Shown: in pieces, positions 26,006 through 36,868 of the stretch
Position numbering within the stretch: position 1 is the stretch's first letter
Layout: each line of letters starts with the position of its first letter
Assembly (NCBI GenBank): GCA_963841045.1
Contig: CAWJBD010000003.1
Span: 62,001-126,000 of the forward strand
Length of the DNA: 64,000 nucleotides
Source of the DNA: Aalborgiella sp963841045
Lineage (GTDB): Bacteria; Pseudomonadota; Gammaproteobacteria; Burkholderiales; Burkholderiaceae_C
Direction: 5' to 3'
The notes under the pieces: generated by a model
Databases searched by the model: none
What the model was told of the DNA's origin: nothing
The model's input: only the letters and a program-made list of their open reading frames with translations
Translations under genes and position numbers: made by a program

Positions 26006-26965
26006 TCATAAATCAGCCAGCACCCGAATATGCGCCTCTACACTGCGCGCCAATGCGTTCAGGTTGTAGCCACCTTCTAGGCACGAGACAATGCGGCTTT
26101 TGCTGTGGCGGCGTGCCACGTCTTTGATGCGTGAAGTGATCCACGCATAGTCTTGCTCGACCAAGCCCAGTTGGCCCATGTCGTCATCGCGGTGTGCGTC
26201 AAACCCTGCGCTGATGAAAATCATTTCGGGTTTGAATGCTTCAAGTCTTGGCATCCATGTGTGTTCAATCAACTCGCGGATTTCCATGCCTTTGGTGTAG
26301 GCGGGAATGGGCAAATTCAAAGTGTTGCTGGGCACATGGTCCACCCCCGAATGTGGGTAAAAGGGATGTTGAAACAAGCCCACCATCAATATACGTTTGT
26401 CACCACCCACAATGTCTTCTGTTCCATTGCCATGGTGCACATCAAAATCGACGATGGCAACCCGTTTTAAGCGGTGCCGCTCCAAGGCATATTTGGCAGC
26501 AATGGCGACGTTGTTGAAAAAACAAAATCCCATGGCTTTGCTAGCTTCAGCGTGATGACCAGGTGGGCGCACTGAACAAAACGCATTGGCTATTTCGCCG
26601 CTCATCACGGCATCCGTTGCAGCAACCGCAGCACCTGCTGCGCGCAAAGCAGCTTGCCAGGTGTGAACATTGATGCTGGTATCGGGGTCAATTTGGGCAT
26701 GGGTTGGACCACCCGCGTCGATTTCATCCATCAGCAAATCACCCAAGCCGCGCAAACTGGCAATGTGCTGATGGCTGTGTGCCAACTCGATGCTGCTTAA
26801 AGCGGCCAAGGGTGCGCTGTACTGGCTCAGAACATCCGACAGGCCAATGTACAAAAGGTGGTCTTCAATGGCGGTCAAACGTTCTGGACACTCAGGGTGA
26901 CCGTGTCCCATTTCATGTTTTTGGCAATCGGGATGTGAAAAAAAACCTGTGCTTTTGAGACTCAT
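26006..26965 (-). CDS. histone deacetylase-family protein (acetoin utilisation type)
   Basis: A 319-residue zinc-dependent deacylase of the arginase/HDAC fold. Visible: HEMGHGHPECPERL at the N-terminus, VRPPGHHAEASKAMGFCFFN with the paired active-site histidines, VAIVDFDVHHGNGTEDI with zinc ligands, ISAGFDAHRDD (third ligand), and the C-terminal CLEGGYNL with the transition-state glycine/tyrosine. Bacterial members remove acetyl groups from polyamines or proteins; the substrate is unknown. It is divergent from the moxR gene. Confidence 0.92.
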   Translation of the reverse strand: MSLKSTGFFSHPDCQKHEMGHGHPECPERLTAIEDHLLYIGLSDVLSQYSAPLAALSSIELAHSHQHIASLRGLGDLLMDEIDAGGPTHAQIDPDTSINVHTWQAALRAAGAAVAATDAVMSGEIANAFCSVRPPGHHAEASKAMGFCFFNNVAIAAKYALERHRLKRVAIVDFDVHHGNGTEDIVGGDKRILMVGLFQHPFYPHSGVDHVPSNTLNLPIPAYTKGMEIRELIEHTWMPRLEAFKPEMIFISAGFDAHRDDDMGQLGLVEQDYAWITSRIKDVARRHSKSRIVSCLEGGYNLNALARSVEAHIRVLADL

Positions 26966-27068
26966 GAGAATGTTGTGTTGTATTTAATGGCCATCACGTT
27001 TTGGTTTTGATTTAAATATTTAGGCTTGCTTGAATGCAAACTCTATTAAATTGAGTTAATGTTAGCGT

Positions 27069-27998
27069 ATGAACACAAGCTTAACCCAAGATAAGTTGCA
27101 ATTTCTGTTGTCGCAACTCAACCAGGTGATTGTTGGCAAGCCTACCCAAGTGCAAGACAGTGTGGCGTGTTTGCTCGCTGGCGGTCATTTGTTGATTGAA
27201 GATGTACCCGGTGTCGGTAAAACCACCTTGGCACATGCCTTGGCCAGAACCTTTGGTCTGCAATTTTCACGCGTGCAATTCACGTCGGACTTGATGCCCA
27301 GCGATTTGAGCGGGGTTTCGATTTTTGATCGCACAACACAAGGCTTTGTCTTTCACCCAGGACCTCTATTTGCACAGGTGTTATTGGCTGACGAAATCAA
27401 CCGCGCCAGCCCCAAAACACAAAGTGCCTTGTTGGAGGCGATGGAGGAAAAGCAAGTCACCGTTGAAGGCGCAACTCGCCCTTTGCCAAAGCCCTTTTTT
27501 GTCATCGCCACGCAAAACCCGCACGACCAGTTGGGTACTTATGCCTTACCCGAATCGCAACTGGACCGATTTTTAATGCGAATTTCGCTGGGCTATCCGG
27601 ATCGCGCAGCAGAGCGCACATTGTTAACAGGTGCCGATACCCGCAGCAAAGTTGATGCGCTTCCCAGCTTGCTCACTGCGGCAGAATTACAAGCACTGCA
27701 AACGCAGGTGCAGCAAGTGCATGCTTCAGATGCGCTGTTGAATTACATACAAGACATCATGGCGGCCACGCGCTCGGGCAAATGGTTTATTCAAGGCTTA
27801 AGCCCACGCGCTGGCATTGCACTGTTGCGTGTGGCCAAAGCCCAAGCACTTTTATCTGGACGCGATTATGTTGCGCCTGATGATGTGCAGGCTGTGTTGC
27901 CTCAAGCCATTGCGCACCGACTCACCGCCATCAGCAGTGCGGGTCGCAGCAGCATGGCGCAAGTGCAAGCCATGGTGCAAGCGATACCCCTTTCATGA
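27069..27998 (+). CDS. MoxR-family AAA+ ATPase
   Basis: A 309-residue ATPase with Walker A in DVPGVGKTTLAHALA, Walker B LLADEINRASPKTQSALLEAM and the sensor block ATQNPHDQLGTYALPESQLD. MoxR proteins act as chaperones for assembly or cofactor insertion, often together with von Willebrand factor proteins. Here it heads a three-gene set with a DUF58 protein and a transglutaminase-domain membrane protein, an arrangement widespread in proteobacteria. The gap to the DUF58 gene is 83 bases. Confidence 0.92.
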   Translation: MNTSLTQDKLQFLLSQLNQVIVGKPTQVQDSVACLLAGGHLLIEDVPGVGKTTLAHALARTFGLQFSRVQFTSDLMPSDLSGVSIFDRTTQGFVFHPGPLFAQVLLADEINRASPKTQSALLEAMEEKQVTVEGATRPLPKPFFVIATQNPHDQLGTYALPESQLDRFLMRISLGYPDRAAERTLLTGADTRSKVDALPSLLTAAELQALQTQVQQVHASDALLNYIQDIMAATRSGKWFIQGLSPRAGIALLRVAKAQALLSGRDYVAPDDVQAVLPQAIAHRLTAISSAGRSSMAQVQAMVQAIPLS

Positions 27999-28081
27999 GC
28001 CCTTGGTTGGGGCGCTGACTGCAAGCTTGTATCAAACAAAGTCACTCAAGCACTAGATTTACAAAGCCATTTCGTTTTTAT

Positions 28082-29095
28082 ATGTTCAGCATTCGCAAGC
28101 GATTTCAAAAGTGGTTTGAGTCCAGACTGCCTTTGTCTGACAGCTTGCAACTGACACAGCGCAATGTGTACATTTTGCCCACGCCAGTCGGGTGGATGAT
28201 GGTGTTGACCTTGCTGGTATTGTTGGTGGCCAGCATCAACTACCAACTGAATTTGGGTTATTTATTGACCTTTTTGATTGGTGGCAGTGTATTGGTTGGC
28301 ATGCACGTTGCGCACAATAATTTACGCGGCCTACACCTGAACTTAAACCTGAGCTTGGCCAGAAATTCGGCAGCCAATAAAGCCCAATTTGCCACAGAAA
28401 ATGCCACTTTTGAAGTGATATTGAGCAGTACCAGCAAGAACGTGCGCTATGGCATTGGTTTGCGTTTGGTTGATTTGGAGGATTCAGCGAATTGGACATG
28501 GGTAGACGTACCTGCACAAGGCAGCACCACATTGGTAGTGACTGGCAAACCAATGCCTCGTGGGCTTCACCCATTGCCTACCTTGTTGGCTGAAACCCGT
28601 TTCCCTTTGGGCACCTTCAGGGTGTGGACGGTATGGCGACCTGCTACAAAAATATGGGTCTACCCTGCGCCAGAAGTGCAAGCGCCTGCACTGCCAATGG
28701 GTGAGCCCAGTTCAGGTGAAGTGAAGTTATCTCCTGTGCAAGCCAGTGGCGAATTTGATGGTGTGCGGTCCTACCGTCGTGGCGACCCTTTGAAACAGGT
28801 GGTTTGGAAAAAAGCAGCCAAAGTTTGGGGTGACGCGGGTGAGCACGAGACCGATGCGACCTGCCAATTAATCAGCCGCGACATGCAACACACTCAAGCA
28901 CAAGTGTTGTATTTGGATTTTTCACGTACCGCATGCGCGAATGTCGAAGCCAGTTTGTCGCGCCTGTGTGCTTGGGTGATACAGGCTGATCAACTGGGTT
29001 TGACTTATGGTTTGCGCTTATCTCGTCTTGAAATTTCTCCCGCACAAGGCGAGGCACACAAGCATCAGTGCTTGCAGGCGCTGGCAGCCTATTGA
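28082..29095 (+). CDS. DUF58-domain protein
   Basis: A 337-residue protein with two membrane segments near the N-terminus (GWMMVLTLLVLLVASINYQL, then GYLLTFLIGGSVLVGM) and a C-terminal DUF58 domain, marked by EFDGVRSYRRGDPLKQVVWK. The molecular function is unknown; it is nearly always paired with MoxR and a transglutaminase-like protein. Its stop nearly touches the start region of the transglutaminase gene. Confidence 0.9.
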   Translation: MFSIRKRFQKWFESRLPLSDSLQLTQRNVYILPTPVGWMMVLTLLVLLVASINYQLNLGYLLTFLIGGSVLVGMHVAHNNLRGLHLNLNLSLARNSAANKAQFATENATFEVILSSTSKNVRYGIGLRLVDLEDSANWTWVDVPAQGSTTLVVTGKPMPRGLHPLPTLLAETRFPLGTFRVWTVWRPATKIWVYPAPEVQAPALPMGEPSSGEVKLSPVQASGEFDGVRSYRRGDPLKQVVWKKAAKVWGDAGEHETDATCQLISRDMQHTQAQVLYLDFSRTACANVEASLSRLCAWVIQADQLGLTYGLRLSRLEISPAQGEAHKHQCLQALAAY

Positions 29096-29112
29096 ATAAA
29101 TTTTCAATCACC

Positions 29113-31174
29113 ATGTGGCCAACATTGATGCATTTACCGCGCGACAGCAGAGACACTTTGTTTCTGTTGTTGGTGATCGTTTTCGTTGAAATGCCACTCA
29201 TCACCCATGTGCCAGTGTGGTGTGCGGTGATGGTCGCATCCATCTTGTTGTGGCGCGCGGTTTTGGCTTGGTATGCCAAGCCGCTGCCAGCGCGTGGCTG
29301 GTTGTTCTTGGTGCTCCTGCTGACGGTCGCAGCAACTTGGGCAACACATCGCACTTTGCTGGGACGTGATGCGGGCGTGACACTCATTGCCGTATTGCTG
29401 GCACTCAAAACGCTGGAACAAGGCAGCAAACGCGATGCCTATGTGGTGTTTTTCTTGAGCTTTTTTTGCATGCTCAGCAATTTCTTTTTCTCACAATCCT
29501 TGTTAACAGCGCTTTTGATGTTGCTGGCTTTGTTGGGGTTGATCACCATCTTGGTGAATGCCAATTTGCCAGTGGGCAAACCGCCCTTGTTGGTGAGTGC
29601 CAAAATCGCCTCGCGTTTGGTGTTGATGGGCGCACCCATCATGTTGCTGTTGTTCATGCTCTTCCCACGTCTTGCGCCTTTGTGGGGCTTACCCAGTGAT
29701 GCAGCCATGCGGCAAAACAGGTTTGAGTGCACAAATGCGGGTGGGAACGATTGCCAAATTGGCGCAGGATGACAGCATTGCTTTGCGCATCAAGTTTGCC
29801 GATAAAGCGCCCAAAGGCTCAGATATATACCTGCGTGGACCCGTGCTCAGCACATTCGATGGACGTGAATGGTTACCACGCACCGAATTGCCATCTGAAA
29901 AATCGGAGCAATCAAATTTGCGCGTCACGGGTGAACCCATACGCTACGAAGTGACTTTAGAACCGCAAAACAAAGCTTGGGTGTTTGTGCTGGATGCAGC
30001 ACAAAAACCACCGCAGTTGCCTAACTATGGTTTGAGTTTGAATGCGGATATGCAATGGACAGCGAATCGCCCCATCACCGAATTGGTACGTTACCAAGCG
30101 CAGAGTCATCTGCAATTCACACACGGTCCTGCACAAATGGATGACAGTTTAGACAAGTACATTGCTTTGCCAGCCAATTCCAACCCACGCACCGTGCAAA
30201 TGGCCGCTGCCATCAAACAGAACGCCTTCTTAGCTAACGATGCTGCAACAACCTCATTGGTGAATGCCGCCATGCAGCAGTTACGCGCAGGTGGCTACGA
30301 ATACACCTTAGAACCCGGCTTGTACGGCGAACACACTGCCGATGAGTTTTGGTTTGACAAGAAGGCAGGCTTTTGTGAACACATCGCTTCGTCATTTGTC
30401 ATTTTGATGCGCGCCATGGGTGTGCCAGCAAGGCTGGTCACAGGATACCAAGGCGGTGAAACCAACCCCATCGATGGCACTTGGGTGGTGCGCCAAAGTG
30501 ACGCCCATGCGTGGGCAGAAGTTTGGCAAGTTGATGCCACCACACAAATTGGCACTTGGGTGCGTGTAGACCCCACCTCGGCAGTATCGCCACAGCGCAT
30601 TGGCTTGCAACAACGTTTGGCACCACCCGCCAATGTGTTTGGCGGCGCTGTGAACGAGGCCTTGGTGAATGTGTGGGGCACTTTGGGCTTTAACCCTCTC
30701 AAACAACTGCGATCTGGCTGGGAAGCGCTGAACCATGCGTGGAATCAAAAAGTGTTGAATTATTCACAAACCAAACAATTTGAGCTCTTAAAAAACCTGG
30801 GTTTTCAAAACCCCAGTTGGGAAGATTTGGGCTACCTGATCAGTGCATTGCTGATTGTCATGGCCCTCATTGGCAGCGCATGGGTGCAGTGGGACAAACG
30901 CCAGCACGACCCTTGGTTGCGCCTGTTAGACAAAATTCAACAACGTTTGAAGTCCTTGGGCCTGGCCACCCAAGCCAACACCCCACCGCGCACTTTGGCC
31001 ATGCAGGTGCAAACGCATTTTGGTGCTTCAGCGCAAGAATTGGTGGACTATTTGCTTCAACTTGAACAATATCGCTACGCCAAAAAAGACGATCAATCCA
31101 ATCAAAACCTGGGCAACATGGGCAACTTGCGGTCGGCATTTAGAAAAATCAATTGGCCAGCGCAACAAGTCTGA
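29113..31174 (+). pseudogene. TgpA-like transglutaminase membrane protein, single-base frameshift
   Basis: The first part has about six membrane helices (LFLLLVIVFVEMPLITHV to LVLMGAPIMLLLFMLFP). The second part, in the next frame, has the transglutaminase core: FWFDKKAGFCEHIASSFVI (cysteine), QSDAHAWAEVW (histidine), VRVDPTSAVSPQRI (aspartate), then one more helix and a short C-terminal DUF4129-like tail. Dropping one C at about 29710 gives SDAAMGKTGLSAQMRVGTI, a smooth join. TgpA is an inner-membrane protein with a periplasmic transglutaminase domain. The break is one of several single +1 shifts in the window and may be an error. The ATG at 29113 is the first start not overlapping the DUF58 gene. 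Confidence 0.82.
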
Positions 31175-31198
31175 TTTTTCAACTATTATCAGGCTTCT

Positions 31199-32296
31199 AT
31201 GTTTTCATCCTTATCACGATTTGCTATATTATTAATAGCACTATTGGCAATAAATACGCCGGCTACAGCTCAAAAACGCATAAGAAATAGCGCGACTGAT
31301 GCCCCCACCGTTTCAAGCCGACTGTATGCCAACCGCGAAGCCGCCATGCAAATGGCTGACGACATAGCCTATCGCCGCGACTTGGACAAGGATTGGGTGC
31401 GGCAAGCCATTGGACAAGCACGGCATTTGCCACAGGTTGCGCAGCTCATGTTGCCCGCGCCGCGTGGCACACACAAAAACTGGCGGGTGTACCGCAGCCG
31501 CTTCATTGACTCGGTTCGCATCAACGCCGGTGTGCGGTTTTGGCAAGAAAACGAAGCCGCTTTGCTGCAAGCTGAAAAAGAATTTGGCGTGCCAGCACAC
31601 ATCATTGTCGGCATCATTGGTGTAGAAACCATCTATGGGCGCAATACCGGCAGCTATCGGGTGATTGATGCATTGTCAACTTTGACTTTTGACTTCCCTC
31701 CTGAGCACCCACGCGCTGTCGAACGACAAGCATTTTTCAAAAATGAACTTGAAAACTACCTGTCACTCACCTACAAAAGCAGCATTGACCCTTTGAGTTT
31801 GCTGGGCAGTTACGCGGGTGCGATGGGTTTGCCGCAGTTCATGCCCAGCAGCTGGGTGAAATTTGCCATAGATTTTGATGGCGATGGCAAAGTGGATTTG
31901 TTCAACAGCACGGCCGATGTGATCGGTTCTGTCGCCAACTATTTCAAAGCCTTTCAGTGGCAGCCTGGCATGCCCACGCATTACCCAGTGCGTTTTGACA
32001 CCAGCAAATTAGATTTGGATGCGCTATTGGCACCCGATATTTTGCCCACCTTCAGCGTCGAAAGCTTTACCGCCAAAGGCGCGGTGTTGCTGGGTGATGC
32101 GCTGGAACACAAAGGTCCACTGGCTTTGGTTGAATTGCAGAACGGCGACCCCAAATTGGTGGGGAATGAACCTGTCTATTTGGCAGGAACACAAAATTTT
32201 TATGCCATTACCCGCTACAACTGGAGCAGTTACTATGCTTTGTCGGTGATTCACTTAGGGCAAGAGGTGGCGGATGCACGCCAAAAGCTCAGGTAA
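31199..32296 (+). CDS. mltB: lytic murein transglycosylase B
   Basis: MltB of 365 residues cleaves the glycan chain of peptidoglycan to 1,6-anhydro ends. The catalytic glutamate is in IIVGIIGVETIYGRNTGSYR, followed by STLTFDFPPEHPRA, GSYAGAMGLPQFMPSSW and an EF-hand-like IDFDGDGKVDLFNS. The N-terminal signal peptide (residues 1-25) is largely encoded by the dispersed repeat at 31223-31275, with probable cleavage after ATA. There is no lipobox cysteine, so this is a soluble periplasmic form. It starts 24 bases after the transglutaminase gene. Confidence 0.93.
   Translation: MFSSLSRFAILLIALLAINTPATAQKRIRNSATDAPTVSSRLYANREAAMQMADDIAYRRDLDKDWVRQAIGQARHLPQVAQLMLPAPRGTHKNWRVYRSRFIDSVRINAGVRFWQENEAALLQAEKEFGVPAHIIVGIIGVETIYGRNTGSYRVIDALSTLTFDFPPEHPRAVERQAFFKNELENYLSLTYKSSIDPLSLLGSYAGAMGLPQFMPSSWVKFAIDFDGDGKVDLFNSTADVIGSVANYFKAFQWQPGMPTHYPVRFDTSKLDLDALLAPDILPTFSVESFTAKGAVLLGDALEHKGPLALVELQNGDPKLVGNEPVYLAGTQNFYAITRYNWSSYYALSVIHLGQEVADARQKLR
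31223..31275 (+). repeat. dispersed palindromic repeat, copy 6 (signal peptide of MltB)
   Basis: Starts GCTATATTATTAATAGCA, core GGCAATAAATACGCCGGC, then TACAGC and A-rich. It reads AILLIALLAINTPATAQ in the same phase as the thiL, cnoX and uracil-glycosylase copies and forms the hydrophobic core and cleavage region of the signal peptide. Its first 18 bases are identical to copies 7 and 8. Confidence 0.88.
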
Positions 32297-32413
32297 TCAC
32301 ACACCACAAAAAAGTAAAGCCCAGGTAAAGTTAACCGTTCTGGTCATCTATCAAATAGGTGCGCAGTGGTCGCACATTACAATGAACCCAACTAATTGAA
32401 GGAATCTATCGGT

Positions 32414-33654
32414 ATGAACAATGGCATGAAGCGTGGGCTGAAGTGGGGCATTGCGGTCATTATTATTGGCGCTTTGGGTTTCAGCGTGATGAAAGCCCTC
32501 AGTGGTCGCAAAGCGCAACAAGAAGCCGTAGCCGCTGCCGCAGTGGCCAATGCCACGGCACAAGCTGTCGTCGAACTCAACAGCACTGACACCGTAGTCG
32601 CACAAGTTAATGACATGGCACAAGGCTTACCCATTTCGGGCAGTTTGAAAGCCGCCAATTCAGCCTTCATCAAAGCCCGCGTGGCAGGTGAATTGCAAGG
32701 ACTCACCGTACGCGAAGGCGACAGCGTGAAAGCCGGCCAAGTCATTGCACGCGTAGAAGCCACCGAATATGCGGCACGTTTACAGCAAGCGCAAGACCAA
32801 GCCGATTCAGCCAAAGCGCAAATTGCCATAGCGCAACGCCAGTTTGACAACAACAAAGCACTGGTTGACCAAGGCTTTATCTCTAAAACAGCGCTGGACA
32901 CATCGGTGGCCAATTTAACTGCGGCGCAAGCTACCCACCGTGCCGCTTTGTCTAATGTGAATGTGGCAGCCAAAGCTGTCAACGACACCGTTTTGCGCTC
33001 ACCCATCAGCGGCATCGTTTCACAGCGCTTGGCGCAACCGGGCGAGCGTGTGGCATTGAAGCGCGCATCGTCGAAGTATTGGACATGAGCCGCTTGGAAT
33101 TGGAAGCCAGTTTAAGTGCGGCAGATTCGCTGGGTGTGCGCGTGGGACAAGCGGCAACTCTTCAAATTGAAGGCATCACCAGCGCACGCAATGCGCGTGT
33201 GGTGCGCATCAACCCGAACGCACAAGTGGGTAGCCGCAGTGTGTTGGTGTATTTAGGCTTAGACAACGCAGCAGGTTTGCGACAAGGTTTGTTTGCACAA
33301 GGCAATCTGGGCACTGGTAAGTTATCGGCTTTGACAGTGCCTATATCCGCTGTGCGAACGGATAAACCCGCACCTTATGTTCAAGTGTTAGAGAACAACA
33401 TTGTTAAACATGTCACAGTAGAGCTGGGTCAACGCGGTGAGGTCAGCAAAGACGGCAAAACTGAAAGCATGGTTGCTGTCAAAGGCATCGCCCCTAACAC
33501 CACATTGCTGGCAGGATCTTTGGGAACATTGCGTGAAGGTACAGTCACCAAATTGAAGTCGCCCACACCTGCAAGAGAAGCCAGCCGCCACTCCCCGCTC
33601 CAACTGCAGCACCTGCTGCTTCTACAGCTCCGTCACCCAAGTAAACCCAACTAA
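32414..33654 (+). pseudogene. RND efflux periplasmic adaptor (HlyD/MFP family), single-base frameshift
   Basis: Membrane fusion protein linking an RND pump to a TolC channel. The N-terminal anchor is KWGIAVIIIGALGFSVM; the lipoyl half-motifs and coiled coil follow (LQGLTVREGDSVKAGQVIA, LQQAQDQADSAKAQIAIAQ). The frame ends after GERVALKRAS; the next frame continues with ARIVEVLDMSRLELEASL and the beta-barrel domain. One missing G at about 33058 would rejoin VALEARIVEV, making this the main deletion-type shift in the window. The ATG at 32414 is preferred, with AAGGA nine bases ahead. RND pump and TolC genes follow. Confidence 0.83.
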
Positions 33655-33668
33655 AAAGCAAATTCACC

Positions 33669-36600
33669 ATGTGGTTTACCCAAGTCAGTCTTAAAAATCC
33701 CGTCTTCGCAACCATGGTCATGTTGGCTGTGGTGGTGCTGGGCATGTTTTCGTACCAACGTTTGTCGGTTGATCTTTTTCCCAATATCGATTTGCCGGTG
33801 GTGGTGGTGATTGCCGAATACCCAGGTGCAACACCCGAAATCATTGAAAGCGAAGTCACCAAGAAAATTGAAGAAGGTGTCAATTCGATTGCCGGCATCA
33901 GCGCTTTGACATCACGCAGCTACGATGGCCAAGGCGTGGTGATCATTGAGTTTCAATTGCAAGTCAATGGACGCAAAGCGGCAGAAGATGTGCGCGAAAA
34001 AGTGGCGGCGATTCGTGCCAATTTCAGAGCCGAAGTCAAAGAGCCCCGCGTGCTACGCTTCGACCCATCCAGCCGCGCCATATGGTCATTGGCCATCTTG
34101 CCCGATGGGAAATCTGGCACGCAAAAACCTCAGCCCTGTCGAACTCACCAACTGGGCCGATCAAACGCTTAAGAAACGACTTGAAAATGTACGCGGTGTG
34201 GGTTCAGTGACCTTGGTCGGTGGCACCAAACGTGAAATCAACATCTACCTGAATCCGCAAGCCTTGGATGCATTGGGCATCACACCCGACCAAGTCACCA
34301 CCGCGGTACGCAATGAAAACCAAGATTTGCCCGCTGGCGCGATTCGGTCGCTGACGCAAGAGCGCGGCGTGCAAATTGATGCCCGCATGAAACGCCCTGA
34401 AGATTTTGCCAAAATCATCGTCGCACGCAAAAACGGCAGCCCAATTCGGTTGGAACAAGTGGCACGCATTGCAGACGGTGCGCAAGAAGTTGAAAGTTTG
34501 GCGCTGTACAACGGTCAACGCACTTTGATGATGACGGTGCAAAAATCGCAAGACGAAAACACCATTGAAGTGGTGGACGGCTTGAACAAAACATTGGCGG
34601 AATTGAAAGCCCAATTGCCACCCAATGTTCGACTAGAGCCCGTCAACGACAGCTCACGCCCCATTCGTGTGGCGGTGGACAATGTGCGCCGCACGTTGAT
34701 TGAAGGTGCTTTGCTCACGGTGTTGATTGTGTTTTTATTTTTGAATTCGTGGCGCTCTACCGTCATCACAGGATTGACATTACCTATTTCCATCATCGGC
34801 ACATTTTTGTTCATGAACTGGTTTGGGTTCACCATCAACAACGTGACCTTGATGGCGCTGAGTTTGTGCGTGGGCTTGTTGATTGACGACGCGATTGTGG
34901 TGCGAGAAAACATTGTGCGGCACGTGCAAATGGGCAAATCGTCTTACGACGCGTCGATGGACGGTACCAAAGAAATTGGTCTAGCTGTATTGGCTACCAC
35001 TTTGTCGATTGTTGCGGTGTTTTTACCGATTGGTTTCATGGGCGGCATCATCGGCAAATTTTTCCACCAATTTGGTATCACCATCGTGGCCGCCGTTTTG
35101 CTGTCCATGTTTGTCAGCTTCACACTTGATCCTATGTTGTCCAGTGTGTGGCATGACCCCAGCATTGAAGCACATGGCAAACGCCACGCACCAGTTAGCT
35201 TTTATGACAAAACCATTGGTCGTGTGACAGGTTTGTTTGACACTGGCACTGACGCCTTATCAGAATGGTATCAAAGCATTTTGAGATGGTCTTTGGCACA
35301 CAAGCTCAGTACCGTATTGGCTGCTGCTGGGATTTTTGTGGGCAGTATTTTCATGGTTCCTTTATTGGGAACAGAGTTTGTACCTAAAGCGGATTTCTCT
35401 GAAACCTATGTGGGTTTTTATACGCCGGTGGGATCATCACTTGAAGTTACCGAAGCCAAGGTGAAGCAAGTGGAGGCCATCATTCGTGAGTTTCCTGAAA
35501 CCAAATACACCTTATCGACCATCAACACCGGCAACGCAGGTGGCAAGAACAATGCGTCCGTCTACATTCGTCTGACAGACCGCAAAGACCGAAGCCGAAG
35601 CGTGGATGAATTGTCTGGCGTATTGCGTGACAGGTTGAAACAAGTGGCAGGCATTACCGTGACACAAGCTGGCTTGGTAGACCCCGTAGGCGGGCAAAAA
35701 CAAATTGAATTTTCATTGCAAGGCCCGAATCAACAAGAGCTAGAGCGATTGGCGCAAACGGTATTTGACAAAATTCGCAATATTCCTGGTTTGGTGGATT
35801 TGGACTCCAGCGTGAAAGCCAACAAACCCACCATCAAAGTGGATGTGAAGCGCGATGTGGCTTCAGACCTCGGAATGGGCATTGCCCAAATTGGCAGCCA
35901 ATTGCGCACATTGGTTGCAGGTGTCACCGTTGGCAACTGGCGCGCAACTGATGACCAAACTTACGATGTCAATGTCCGCTTAGAGCCACAAGCCCGTGAC
36001 ACGCCACAAGACTTGGAACGATTGCCTTTCACTGTGGGTACCAATGCCGATGGCACTTCACGCGTGGTACGTTTGAATCAAGTCGCTACCGTCACTGAAT
36101 CCACCGGTTCGAACCAAATCAACCGCCGTGATATGACGCGTGAAGTGGCCGTCAACGCCAATGCTTTTAACCGTTCAGCCGGTGAAATTTCAGCCGATAT
36201 CAAAACAGCTTTGGACAGCATCAGCTTTCCGCCGGGTTACAAGTACCAATTTGGTGGCTCTACCAAAAACATGCAAGAGTCGTTCAGCTATGCGGTGTCG
36301 GCATTGGTGATGGCAGTACTCTTTATTTACATGGTTTTGGCCAGTCAGTTCAAGAGCTTTTTGCAACCATTGGCTTTGATGACTTCATTGCCCATGACTT
36401 TGATTGGTGTGGTGATGGCGCTCTTGATGTTCCGTTCCACTTTGTCTATCTTCTCCATCATTGGTGTGGTGCTCTTGATGGGCTTGGTCACTAAAAATGC
36501 CATTTTGCTGGTGGACTTTGCGATTCGCAGCCGTGAAGAAGGCTTAGACCGTACAGAGGCCTTGCTTCTTGCCGCCAAGGTCCGATTGCGCCCTATTTTG

Positions 36601-36816
36601 ATGACCACCTTGGCTATGATTTTCGGCATGATTCCTTTGGCTTTTGCTTTAACTGAAGGCTCCGAACAACGTTCACCCATGGGTCAAGCGGTTATTGGCG
36701 GCGTGATCACCTCATCCTTGTTAACATTGGTGTTGGTTCCTGTGATGTATTGCTATATGGACGATTTGGCGCAATGGGCAAAACGCATGTGGACAAAAAC
36801 CCCTGCTAAAACTTGA
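33669..36816 (+). pseudogene. RND multidrug efflux permease (HAE1/AcrB-like), single-base frameshift
   Basis: Inner-membrane proton-driven pump. The first 150 residues (SLKNPVFATMVMLAVVVLG, then DLPVVVVIAEYPGATPEII and EVREKVAAIRANF-like block) read in one frame; the rest, from NLSPVELTNWADQTLKKRL through LCVGLLIDDAIVVRENIVRH to the last helices, reads in the next. Deleting one base near 34122 joins DGKSGT to KNLSPVEL. The DD pair in GLLIDDAIVV is the proton-relay site. Total length about 1,048 residues is normal for the family. It lies between its adaptor and TolC genes. Substrate range cannot be read from sequence. Confidence 0.85.
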
Positions 36817-36829
36817 AATGAAAGAAACT

Positions 36830-36837
36830 GGTATACT
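36830..36837 (+). promoter_or_regulatory. possible extended -10 promoter before tolC
   Basis: TGGTATACT ending at 36837 matches an extended -10 (TGN-TATAAT) with one mismatch, 31 bases before the tolC ATG; no convincing -35 is seen at the right spacing. It would allow the outer-membrane channel gene to be expressed independently of the pump genes. Confidence 0.3.
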
Positions 36838-36868
36838 CCCCCCACTATATTTTAAGCGGGTTATTGCT

